A stretch of 54,531 nt of DNA from positions 1 through 54,531 of the forward strand of contig CAIVAT010000002.1 of NCBI GenBank assembly GCA_903903985.1, given 5' to 3'. The position numbers and the translations under genes were made by a program. The number at the start of each line of letters is the position of its first letter. Positions within the stretch are counted from its first letter, which is position 1. This DNA comes from an uncultured Bacteroidales bacterium (GTDB lineage: Bacteria; Bacteroidota; Bacteroidia; Bacteroidales; FEN-979). The notes below the pieces were generated by a model. That model had not been told where the DNA came from and searched no databases. It saw nothing but the letters and a program-made list of their open reading frames with translations. Of this stretch, positions 26,878 to 34,528 are shown in pieces.

Positions 26878-27762
26878 GTGAAAATTATTAAATGGAAGGA
26901 TCTTTTTAATTGGGGGGGGCTGGGTATTGGTATCCTTGGAGTCGTCTTTGTTGTCAGGAAATTAATAGAATATTCCAACCAAATTAACATCTCCGCACTT
27001 ACTGGTTTATCCCTTTTCTTTCTTTTCGGACTTCTTTTAACATATTGTTTTGCAAATATTTTGCTTGCCCTGGCCTGGCATGATTTATTACAGTTTTTAA
27101 AAGTTGAAACCACGAAAAAATGGGCCATTCAAACCTATGGTATTGCACAAATTGGAAAATATGTGCCGGGTAATATTTTTCATTTTGCAAGCCGGCAGGC
27201 AATCGGACAGGCCGCAGGTTTACCAACATTGCCATTTGCAAAGTCAGTAGTCTGGGAAATTGGTCTGATAGCTGCTACCGGCACGCTCTTCGCTGTTTTG
27301 ATAATTCCACTTTTTTGGGTTCAAATAACATATCAGATTGCCCTTGTATTATTTATAATTCTACTTTTTTGCAGTGTTTTATGCGCTAATCATTGGATCG
27401 GACCTAAAGCCGGGTCGGCTTTGAAGTTGTATGCGCTATTTCTTATTATCTCAGGGATTATTTTCAATGGTGTTTTAATTGTTGCTACTTCAGTTCAACC
27501 CGAATTTAGTTTTGTTTTTATTGGAATTATCGGCGTTTATGTTGTTGCATGGCTTGCGGGTCTGATTACTCCCGGAGCACCTGCTGGCATAGGGGTGCGT
27601 GAATTGGTCTTCCTGGCATTACTTCACTCCGTCATCAGCGAGGGAGAGTTGCTTAAGGCCATCATTCTTGGTAGATTTGTAACCATCGGAGGTGATGTGC
27701 TTTTTTATATCTTTTCGATTGTTCTCCGTTTTAACAAGAAGCGGGAGGAATATTTAAAATGA
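26878..27762 (+). CDS. LPG_synthase_TM / UPF0104-type membrane protein
   Basis: 294 residues from GTG, with about seven to eight membrane spans. The motif YGIAQIGKYVPGNIFHFASRQ near residues 84-104 and GxxTPGAPAGIGVRELVFL near 223-241 are diagnostic of the membrane domain shared with lysylphosphatidylglycerol synthetases. Members often sit beside GT2 and GT-C genes and are thought to move or help use polyprenyl-linked intermediates; that role is inference. It closes the plus-strand run that began at 23583. Confidence 0.82.
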   Translation: MKIIKWKDLFNWGGLGIGILGVVFVVRKLIEYSNQINISALTGLSLFFLFGLLLTYCFANILLALAWHDLLQFLKVETTKKWAIQTYGIAQIGKYVPGNIFHFASRQAIGQAAGLPTLPFAKSVVWEIGLIAATGTLFAVLIIPLFWVQITYQIALVLFIILLFCSVLCANHWIGPKAGSALKLYALFLIISGIIFNGVLIVATSVQPEFSFVFIGIIGVYVVAWLAGLITPGAPAGIGVRELVFLALLHSVISEGELLKAIILGRFVTIGGDVLFYIFSIVLRFNKKREEYLK

Positions 27763-27789
27763 ACAATGTGGTTTTTAAATTTGAATTAA

Positions 27790-27870
27790 ATGTTGACAAT
27801 CCTTGCTTTCTAACTCCCACAATACTATCCAATCCCGGAAAATGATGTCTGGCCATGCCCCGGAAAGTAA
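27790..27870 (+). pseudogene. 5' remnant of a WbsX-family gene with an early stop
   Basis: The frame from ATG at 27790 reads MLTILAF, a TAA stop at 27811-27813, then LPQYYPIPENDVW up to 27852 and PCPGK before a TAA at 27868. It aligns with the start of the WbsX gene at 30726 ([21 protein letters not shown]), the stop replacing the Tyr codon. Homology ends at that Trp, so only the first 20 or so codons survive. It fills the gap between the convergent gene pair at 26878 and 27875. Confidence 0.8.
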
Positions 27871-27874
27871 AAAT

Positions 27875-29029
27875 CTAATTCAGGGGATATAGCAAATTAT
27901 CAATTGTACGTTCAGCCAATTCAAAAACAACGATATCGGGTTTTTCCTGTTCGATGACGTCTTTTTTCCATATTGACCAGATAAAAACGGTTTCGTGAAA
28001 ACTCTCAGCCACGAACTTATAAGTTACCTGGAAGAACGAATCACGGAATATCAATATTTTTAGTTTCCCATTCTTGTTTTCAAAACGGCGCTCATATGAT
28101 TTCGGGTCATGGGAGAATAAAACTGGCACTTTCATCCTCTTAGGCAGTTCAATGCTTTCCTTTTCAAAAAGAGGAGTAAGAACATATTTGCATTCCATGG
28201 GTTTTAATGATAATTGCTTTGCCATATCTCCCGTGTAAGTATGATCAGAAGAATCAATTGAAAAATCTTTAAATTGATGAATTTTAAGCATCGGATAGGA
28301 TGCGCCAATTGCTTTCATCAGGGTCAGGTATCCATAATAGACACCAATTTGATTCCAGTGTGAATCTGTTTTATAATACAGCGGCAAATTTTGATTTTTA
28401 TTGAAATCATCTTTTAAATCGATAAGGTTAAAACCGATTGCTGATAACCGTTTCTTGACCTGTTCCAATTTTGTTGGTCTGCCTGATTTTTTTATTGGAA
28501 GTTTTTGACCATAAACAGTCGATTTTTCTGGGGCGATAGCCAAAAAGAACTTTATTTTCTTCAGTTCAAAATAGTCTTCACAGGTGACAATATTTTTTGT
28601 TATCTCATCAAGTTCCTGCCCGGAAAAGTTTTTTATCCCCTTTGTTTCTGTTATTGCATTGAAATAGGAATCACTGAGAAAAATCCAGTCTTCTGTTCCA
28701 AATACAAACTTTTCGGGAAATGGATTTGTGTGTAAAAGATTAATTTTAAAGGTTAAATAAAACTTAATCATGAGTTCTCTCAGCCCAAAGTTATCGGAAT
28801 AATAGCTGTTAAAATTGTCAATAAAAAGGGCAACCGAACGAAAAGACATCGTGTTGTTTGTTTTAAGAAAAGCCGGGAGTTCTGTCTTTTTTCTTTTATC
28901 TGCCATTGCAATATTGAACCGGATTCCAAAAATCTGAAAAACAAGCGGCACGCTCAGTGTGATCACAAAAACAGCACAGATTACAAGATTTGTAACAGGT
29001 CTGAACCTCAAAATGTTAAAATCTGGCAT
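27875..29029 (-). CDS. AlgX/AlgJ-like SGNH-type acetyltransferase component
   Basis: 384 residues. One N-terminal membrane span (about 14-36), then an outer domain of the AlgX/AlgJ SGNH-like class. The conserved TDSHWN (221-226) supplies Asp and His, and FRDSFF (329-334) supplies the Ser, so the catalytic triad looks complete. GTEDWIFLSDS at 111-121 is another family signature. In alginate and related systems such proteins place acetyl groups on the polymer in the periplasm after an MBOAT partner carries acetyl across the membrane. It overlaps the MBOAT gene by 14 bases, which supports that pairing. Confidence 0.87.
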   Translation of the reverse strand: MPDFNILRFRPVTNLVICAVFVITLSVPLVFQIFGIRFNIAMADKRKKTELPAFLKTNNTMSFRSVALFIDNFNSYYSDNFGLRELMIKFYLTFKINLLHTNPFPEKFVFGTEDWIFLSDSYFNAITETKGIKNFSGQELDEITKNIVTCEDYFELKKIKFFLAIAPEKSTVYGQKLPIKKSGRPTKLEQVKKRLSAIGFNLIDLKDDFNKNQNLPLYYKTDSHWNQIGVYYGYLTLMKAIGASYPMLKIHQFKDFSIDSSDHTYTGDMAKQLSLKPMECKYVLTPLFEKESIELPKRMKVPVLFSHDPKSYERRFENKNGKLKILIFRDSFFQVTYKFVAESFHETVFIWSIWKKDVIEQEKPDIVVFELAERTIDNLLYPLN

Positions 29030-30494
29030 AGATAAAGGGATTATATGTGTTTGAAGCCATGTATGTTATACTTATAATGAACAAGATGCCAAGCGTTATT
29101 ATAACAAGGCTTTTTAGCAGATATGCCGCGACCGGCCTGGAAACCGATATTTTTTTTATGAATGACCAGGAATTGTGCACAGCCGGTGTTGAGAAAAGGA
29201 CTGCAAAAACACTAACAACAATCGTTTCACCAGTCAAGGTAAAGAACCTGATATAACTGTTCACCGCCGGGTCTCCGGATGTGAATGAAAACATCCTGCC
29301 AAAATAATGAGCGGCATCAGCCAGGCTATCAGATTTAAAGATCACAAAGCTACAGGTGACAATCAACAGTGTATAGAAGTGCTGTAAAGGGGTCCAGAGC
29401 TTTTTAAGAAAGCGCCCCAGGAAAAATTGCTCAAGGATCAGGAAAATTGAAAAATAAAGACCCCAGGCAACGAAGGTCCAGGCTGCCCCATGCCATAAAC
29501 CACAAATAAGGAAGGTTATCAGGGTTGCGACCAGGTATAAAATCCTGTCTGTCCTGATTTTAAGGTACGTTTCGTTTTTTAATTTCCGTGATAGTGAAAA
29601 GGAGATGGGCAGAAACAGATAATCCCTCAGCCATTGGGACAATGAAATATGCCAGCGACGCCAGAATTCACGGATATTTCTGGAAATATAAGGATAATTG
29701 AAGTTCTCCATAAAATCGAACCCGATCATTTTCCCTATGCCGATTGCCATGTCGGAATATCCCGAAAAATCAAAGTATATTTCAAATGTAAAAGCAATGA
29801 TCCCAACCCAGGCCGAAAGGGTTGAAATTTCAGCGACAGGGACTGAAAATACACATGATGAAACTGAGGAAAAGGTGCCAGCGATCAGCACCTTCTTTGC
29901 CAGGCCCGTGATAAACCGTCCAATCCCTTCCACAAAACGGGATACGCTTATATTTTTTGTTTTCAGTTGGGAGTGAATATCCGAATATCTGACAATCGGG
30001 CCCGCGGATATCAGTGGAAACATGCTGATCCATGTCATGAAATCAAGCAGGTTATCAGAGGGTTCTGTTTTTTTCTTGTAAACATCAACAATATACGAGA
30101 TGGCCCGGAAGGTATAAAAACTGATTCCAAGTGGTAACACGAGATTGGAAAGAGGGTGAATATGGAAGCCTTTGATATTCAGCAGGCAAAGGAGGTCGTT
30201 ATAAGAGCCTACCCCGAAATTGTAATACTTAAAAAAACCGAGCAGGACAATATTGAAGGCAAGCATGGCTATCAATCCTGAGATTGCATTGATATTCCTG
30301 ATATATTTCGCACCAAAATAATTCATGGCGGCCGATGCCAGAAAAAGCAGGATAAGCATTTTATCCCCCCAGGTATAAAATAGAATACTGAAAAGGAGGA
30401 GAACCAGATTTTGTGGTTTTTTACCCGAAAGAAAATAGAATCCAAGAAATACGGGGAAAAAGAGGAAAAGAAAAATGACGCTGTTAAATGCCAT
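29016..30494 (-). CDS. MBOAT O-acyltransferase (AlgI/PatA-like)
   Basis: 492 residues with about eleven membrane spans. The MBOAT hallmarks are intact: FWRRWHISLSQWLRDYLF at 278-294 and the active-site histidine H335 in CGLWHGAAW. YFDFSGYSDMAIG at 240-252 is typical of the AlgI branch. It probably moves acetyl groups from a cytoplasmic donor to the AlgX-like partner encoded just downstream, giving O-acetylated surface polysaccharide. The two genes form a minus-strand operon facing away from the WbsX gene at 30726. Confidence 0.9.
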   Translation of the reverse strand: MAFNSVIFLFLFFPVFLGFYFLSGKKPQNLVLLLFSILFYTWGDKMLILLFLASAAMNYFGAKYIRNINAISGLIAMLAFNIVLLGFFKYYNFGVGSYNDLLCLLNIKGFHIHPLSNLVLPLGISFYTFRAISYIVDVYKKKTEPSDNLLDFMTWISMFPLISAGPIVRYSDIHSQLKTKNISVSRFVEGIGRFITGLAKKVLIAGTFSSVSSCVFSVPVAEISTLSAWVGIIAFTFEIYFDFSGYSDMAIGIGKMIGFDFMENFNYPYISRNIREFWRRWHISLSQWLRDYLFLPISFSLSRKLKNETYLKIRTDRILYLVATLITFLICGLWHGAAWTFVAWGLYFSIFLILEQFFLGRFLKKLWTPLQHFYTLLIVTCSFVIFKSDSLADAAHYFGRMFSFTSGDPAVNSYIRFFTLTGETIVVSVFAVLFSTPAVHNSWSFIKKISVSRPVAAYLLKSLVIITLGILFIISITYMASNTYNPFIYARF

Positions 30495-30725
30495 ATTTTA
30501 TAATGATCACGCAAATATATCACTTTTTTTATCCGGCAATCGCAGAAAAGTACAAGCCATTTGCTTGTTCTGCTCCACGATTATTCCGGACCGGGCAGCA
30601 TGGCAGAGGGTTTTTCGTTGTACATTTGTCCGTTCATGTCTGTTTTTTAAAGAGAAGGGGATGAGTGTTAATGTTTATATATTACCAGCATAATACATTG
30701 GAAATCTAAGTTCATTCATGATCAT
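30495..30725. promoter_or_regulatory. Divergent intergenic region, probable promoters
   Basis: The minus-strand MBOAT operon and the plus-strand WbsX gene start here in opposite directions, so promoters for both are expected. TACATTTG at 30621-30628 fits the Bacteroidota -7 motif TAnnTTTG on the plus strand, but no clear -33 box was found. No gene or hairpin is supported. Confidence 0.35.
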
Positions 30726-31813
30726 ATGGTAAAAATTCTCGCATTCTATTTACCGCAGTACCATCCCATCCCCGAAAATGACACATGGTGGGGAAAAGGA
30801 TTTACAGAATGGACCAACACAGCTAAGGCCAAACCACTTTTCCCGGCCATAAACAACCTCACCTCCCATCTGATCTTGGGTTCTATGACCTGAGGGTTCC
30901 TGAAACACGGATAGCCCAGGCTGAGCTGGCCCGGGAATATGGAATTGATGGTTTCATATATTGGCACTATTGGTTTGGTAACGGGAGGCAGCTCCTGGAA
31001 AGACCTTTTAATGAGATGCTCAAAACGGGCAAGCCTGATTTTCCTTTTTGCCTTGCCTGGGCCAATCACTCCTGGATAGGCAAATGGCATGGCTTGAAAG
31101 ATGATATGCTTTTTGAACAGAAATACCCGGGGGAAGAAGATTATACGGCGCATTTTTATCATTTACTTGAAGCTTTCCGTGATGAACGATATATAAAAAT
31201 CAATAACAAACCGGTTTTTATTATTTATTCTCCAGAAGAGATTCCTGAAACAAAAAGGTTTCTGGATCTTTGGCAAAAACTTGCCATCAAAAATGGTTTT
31301 AACGGCATTCATTTCATTGCAATTAATTACAATAAGGTGGAGTTGGGGAAAGACGGGTTTGACGGACATACCGTTCATCAGCCTGCTCATTATATTTCGG
31401 TTTATGAGAAAAATTTATATTCCCGCATCAGTGGATTCTGTAAAAGACATAACTTAAGGATGTTTCCCTTTGTTATAAATTACGAAAGGCTTATATCCCG
31501 GTATCACTTCAATGATTTTCCAAAAGATAATTTTATCCCAACCATCGTTCCAAATTGGGACACCACCCCAAGATTAAATACGATGGGTTGGGTTTTTCAC
31601 AAATCAACGCCTGAACTGTTCAAAAAGCATTTTGAAAACACAATCAAGTTCGTCATTGAACAAAAGAACGAGCATAAAATGATATTCATTAAATCATGGA
31701 ATGAATGGGCGGAAGGAAATTACCTTGAACCGGATCTGGAATGGGGAAAAGGTTTTTTAAGTGCGGTTAAAGAAATTAAAACGAAGTATTCTTCAAAGTT
31801 ATCCTCACCTTAA
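30726..31813 (+). pseudogene. WbsX-family gene interrupted by a one-base frameshift
   Basis: The frame from ATG 30726 begins [21 protein letters not shown] and reaches AKPLFP, then loses register. The correct family sequence ([20 protein letters not shown]) continues one frame over from about 30844 through FCLAWANHSW to FIKSWNEWAEGNYLEPD and a stop at 31813. One base is missing within the TTTTCCC run at 30838-30844. The rest is intact and full length (about 362 residues). It could be a genuine recent inactivation, a phase-variable tract, or an assembly error; the tract is short, so I favour mutation or error. A start near 31016 would give only a truncated protein. Confidence 0.88.
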
Positions 31814-31859
31814 CTCATCGGGGAAACGATACCATCAAAAGTTGTAAAAACATTCCTAA

Positions 31860-32675
31860 ATGAACGCGAATCAACCACTTATAACCATCATCACCGTCGT
31901 TCGCAATGCAGCCGCGGATCTGGAGAAAACGATGCGCAGCGTAGCCGGACAGGACTACTCGCCGGTGGAATATATTGTTATCGATGGCGGATCCACCGAT
32001 GGCACGGTTGAGGTTATCAAATCACATGCTGAACATGTTGCTTATTGGGTCAGCGAACCGGACAAGGGAATTTATGATGCCATGAATAAGGGCCTGGCAA
32101 AAGCCAGCGGGGAATGGGTGAATTTCATGAATGCCGGGGATGTTTTTTTCAGCGAAAAAGTACTCACCGGCATTTTTATACAGGACATGGAGGATACAGA
32201 TGTGCTCTATGGTGACAGCATTGCACATTATCCGGCGTTTAAAGCGTGGCGGAAGGCCATGCCGCTGGAGGATATCTGGAAAGGAATGATCTGCTGCCAT
32301 CAGGCCATGTTTTTCAGGACCACCCTGTTTAAAAACAGAGCCTATATGCCGGGGTTGACTTTCAGCGCCGATTATGAGGTGGTCCTGTGGTTGCATCATT
32401 CGGGAAAGAATTTCCGGTATGTTCCCAAAACCATTGCTGTCTTTGATACACGCGGGACTTCCAACTCAAACATGGTTAAATCGGCCCGGTCGAACCTGGA
32501 GATTTTAAAGTCAAGCCGTGCGCTAGCACCCCATGAAAAAAGATTCCATTACCAGGTTATTTTTCAATCGGTATTAACCGAATGGATTTACCGGCTCCTG
32601 CCTGTGACGGTCATCAATGCGATGCTCTGGCGGAGATACCGTGATCAAATCCTTTCTGAATCCAGCCAGCCATGA
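31860..32675 (+). CDS. GT2 glycosyltransferase, WcaA-like
   Basis: 271 residues. GT-A motifs: ITIITVVRNAAADLEKTMRSV at the start, YIVIDGGSTDGTVEV near 39-53, and NAGD near 96 in place of the usual DxD, as common in this subgroup. EPDKGIYDAMNKGLAKASGEW is the family core. The overall pattern (IDGGSTDGT, KGIYDAMNKG) matches colanic-acid-type WcaA transferases. It overlaps the next gene by 4 bases (ATGA). Confidence 0.87.
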   Translation: MNANQPLITIITVVRNAAADLEKTMRSVAGQDYSPVEYIVIDGGSTDGTVEVIKSHAEHVAYWVSEPDKGIYDAMNKGLAKASGEWVNFMNAGDVFFSEKVLTGIFIQDMEDTDVLYGDSIAHYPAFKAWRKAMPLEDIWKGMICCHQAMFFRTTLFKNRAYMPGLTFSADYEVVLWLHHSGKNFRYVPKTIAVFDTRGTSNSNMVKSARSNLEILKSSRALAPHEKRFHYQVIFQSVLTEWIYRLLPVTVINAMLWRRYRDQILSESSQP

Positions 32676-33835
32676 AAAAAATCCTGAGAAATACTTTGTT
32701 CGTTGTACTTTATCCTTTCACCCCGATCATCAGGATGATCCAGAATAAAATGGATTTTCTCCGGACTTACAAATTGAAGCTTATCATCGCCAAAGTATTA
32801 CGGATCATCAGGATTTTCAACCGGAGTGCTGCCTCAGTTCAATTTCCCGACACTGTCTATCCTGCTGCCAGCGAGGCCGGCAATAAAGAAATTGTGGTCA
32901 TCGACCATTCCTATCATTATAAAACACGTTCTTCCGCATTTTTCATCACGCTGCTGCAACAGCTGGGTTCGGTGCGTGTGGTATGGGACAGCCAATGGAA
33001 CGGAGGGAAATCCCCCGCATTCAACCGGATGACCGGTGAACCGGTCGACCTGTTGATCCTGTGGCAGATCATGATTTACTACGATCCGCAGAAACTGAAA
33101 AAGCTCAATTGCAAGAATATCATCATCATTCCCATGTTTGATGACATCCATGCCGATCCTGATAAATTATTTTTAGGGTTCGGCGAATTCCGGTTTATCT
33201 CCTTTTGCCGGGAACTCCACCGTCGGTTCGATCAACTCGGCATCCGGTCGGCATATTTTCAATATTTTATTGATCCGGCAACGCTTGCATACCATGAAGA
33301 TCCTTTTTCTGAATTGAAAGGATTTTTCTGGCAGCGCACCAACGATATTACCTGGGACCACATCAGGAAACTGATTGAAGGATCGGACTTTTCAAGTTTT
33401 CATCTGCACCTGGCCCTGGATCCGATCTGGTACCGGGAAGTTCTTCCCACCGAAGAGGAGATGAAGAAATACCGAATCACCATAACCCGGTGGTTTGACA
33501 AAAAGGAAGATTATTTATCGGTTCTGTCGCAGGCCAATGTTTTCTTCACTCCAAGGCTGTATGAAGGTATCGGCATGCCGGTGATCGAGGCCATGTCGCA
33601 GGGCAAACTGGTTGTGTCGCCCGATCATCCGACCATGAATGAATACATCGTGCATGGAAGGAACGGGTTGTTGTATGATGCGCAGGATCTGAAGCCACTT
33701 GATTTTTCACAGGCTGGAATCATGGCTGCCAGGGCAAGGGCAGATTGTAACACCGGTTTTAAAAAATGGCAGGAAGAAAAAATAAAAATATTGAAATACC
33801 TTATGAATAACCCCGGACTTCAGTCCGGGGGTTAG
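32672..33835 (+). CDS. GT4-like glycosyltransferase whose C-terminus is REP-encoded
   Basis: 387 residues. The second Rossmann half is clear: VFFTPRLYEGIGMPVIEAMSQGKLVVSPDHPTMNEYI near 289-325 with the acidic E-x(7)-E motif of GT4. The N-terminal half is less typical but contains IVVIDHSYHYKTRSSAF, an acceptor-side loop. The last residues (NNPGLQSGG) and the stop codon are read from a REP palindrome, CCCCGGACTTCAGTCCGGGG at 33811-33830, so the natural C-terminus has probably been replaced by the insertion. It overlaps the GT2 gene before it. Confidence 0.8.
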   Translation: MKKILRNTLFVVLYPFTPIIRMIQNKMDFLRTYKLKLIIAKVLRIIRIFNRSAASVQFPDTVYPAASEAGNKEIVVIDHSYHYKTRSSAFFITLLQQLGSVRVVWDSQWNGGKSPAFNRMTGEPVDLLILWQIMIYYDPQKLKKLNCKNIIIIPMFDDIHADPDKLFLGFGEFRFISFCRELHRRFDQLGIRSAYFQYFIDPATLAYHEDPFSELKGFFWQRTNDITWDHIRKLIEGSDFSSFHLHLALDPIWYREVLPTEEEMKKYRITITRWFDKKEDYLSVLSQANVFFTPRLYEGIGMPVIEAMSQGKLVVSPDHPTMNEYIVHGRNGLLYDAQDLKPLDFSQAGIMAARARADCNTGFKKWQEEKIKILKYLMNNPGLQSGG

Positions 33836-33864
33836 AACAAGATATAGCTCACGGGCTTCAGCCC
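33811..33864. repeat. Upstream REP palindromes of the RAYT locus
   Basis: Two short palindromes: CCCCGGACTTCAGTCCGGGG at 33811-33830 and GGGCTTCAGCCC at 33853-33864. They lie 12 bases before the transposase start. The inner one is the exact reverse complement of the inner downstream palindrome (34311-34322), giving a mirrored BIME-like arrangement around the gene. Confidence 0.85.
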
Positions 33865-33876
33865 AAAATTTAATGA

Positions 33877-34317
33877 ATGATGGGGTATGTGAAAATATGG
33901 GTCCATCTTGTCTGGACAGCCAAAAACAGGGAACCGTTATTAAATGACAAAATAAGATACCAGGTCTTTGATCATATCCGAAAAAATGCCATTGATAAAT
34001 GTATTTATATCGACTCAATCAATGGCCATCATGAACATGTTCATTGCCTTATTTCATTAGGTTCCGGGCAAAATATTGACAAAATCCTAATGTTGTTGAA
34101 GGGAGAATCATCCCATTGGATCAACATCAATATGATTTCCGGAAAGAAATTTGAATGGCAGGATGAGTATTTTGCGGTGTCTGTGAGTGAATCTGCTGTA
34201 AATCAGGTTAGAAAGTATATTAAGAATCAGGAAGAACATCATCGGAAAAAATCATTTCAGGAAGAGTATAATGAGTTTATGCAGAAGTACGGTTTTGATA
34301 AATTTATTTCGGGCTGA
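33877..34317 (+). CDS. REP-associated tyrosine transposase (RAYT, IS200-like Y1 family)
   Basis: 146 residues of the Y1 HUH nuclease family. The metal-binding HUH motif is HVH at 54-56 in GHHEHVHCLI, and the nucleophilic tyrosine is Y114 in VRKYIKNQEEHH. WQDEYFAVSVS (94-104) is the conserved strand before it. All catalytic residues are intact, so it may still act on the REP elements beside it. Two ATG codons start at 33877 and 33880. It is flanked on both sides by mirrored REP palindromes, and its stop codon lies inside the downstream one. Confidence 0.92.
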   Translation: MMGYVKIWVHLVWTAKNREPLLNDKIRYQVFDHIRKNAIDKCIYIDSINGHHEHVHCLISLGSGQNIDKILMLLKGESSHWININMISGKKFEWQDEYFAVSVSESAVNQVRKYIKNQEEHHRKKSFQEEYNEFMQKYGFDKFISG

Positions 34318-34364
34318 AGCCCCGGGTAATTTGACCAGGGTAACCCCCGGCCTGTAGGCCGGGG
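34311..34364. repeat. Downstream REP palindromes of the RAYT locus
   Basis: GGGCTGAAGCCC at 34311-34322 (containing the RAYT stop TGA) and CCCCGGCCTGTAGGCCGGGG at 34345-34364. The inner one mirrors the upstream GGGCTTCAGCCC; the outer one shares the CCCCGG/CCGGGG arms with the upstream outer palindrome but has a different centre. Confidence 0.85.
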
Positions 34365-34424
34365 TAAGTGAAAGAATTGGAAATTGCAAAGCACCATTAA
34401 CCACGATGTGGTGATATTATTATG

Positions 34425-34493
34425 TCATGCATTTGGCATTCAGGGATATCATAGGCATTCATTTACTATAAAAATATCATGCATTCGACATTC
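34425..34493 (+). repeat. Imperfect 17-bp direct repeat
   Basis: TCATGCATTTGGCATTC at 34425-34441 recurs with two changes as TCATGCATTCGACATTC at 34477-34493. It lies in the AT-rich gap before the membrane protein gene. No role is evident. Confidence 0.5.
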
Positions 34494-34528
34494 TAATTTA
34501 ACACGTTTCAACCCTTGATTCGCATAAA

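Noticed and set aside
31016..31813. Independent shorter WbsX gene starting at 31016
   Set aside because: The upstream 290 bases encode the missing N-terminus in two frames, so this is the 3' part of a frameshifted gene.
33707..34018. 103-codon minus-strand frame over the RAYT start
   Set aside because: It overlaps the glycosyltransferase end, the REP palindromes and the RAYT gene and has no motif.
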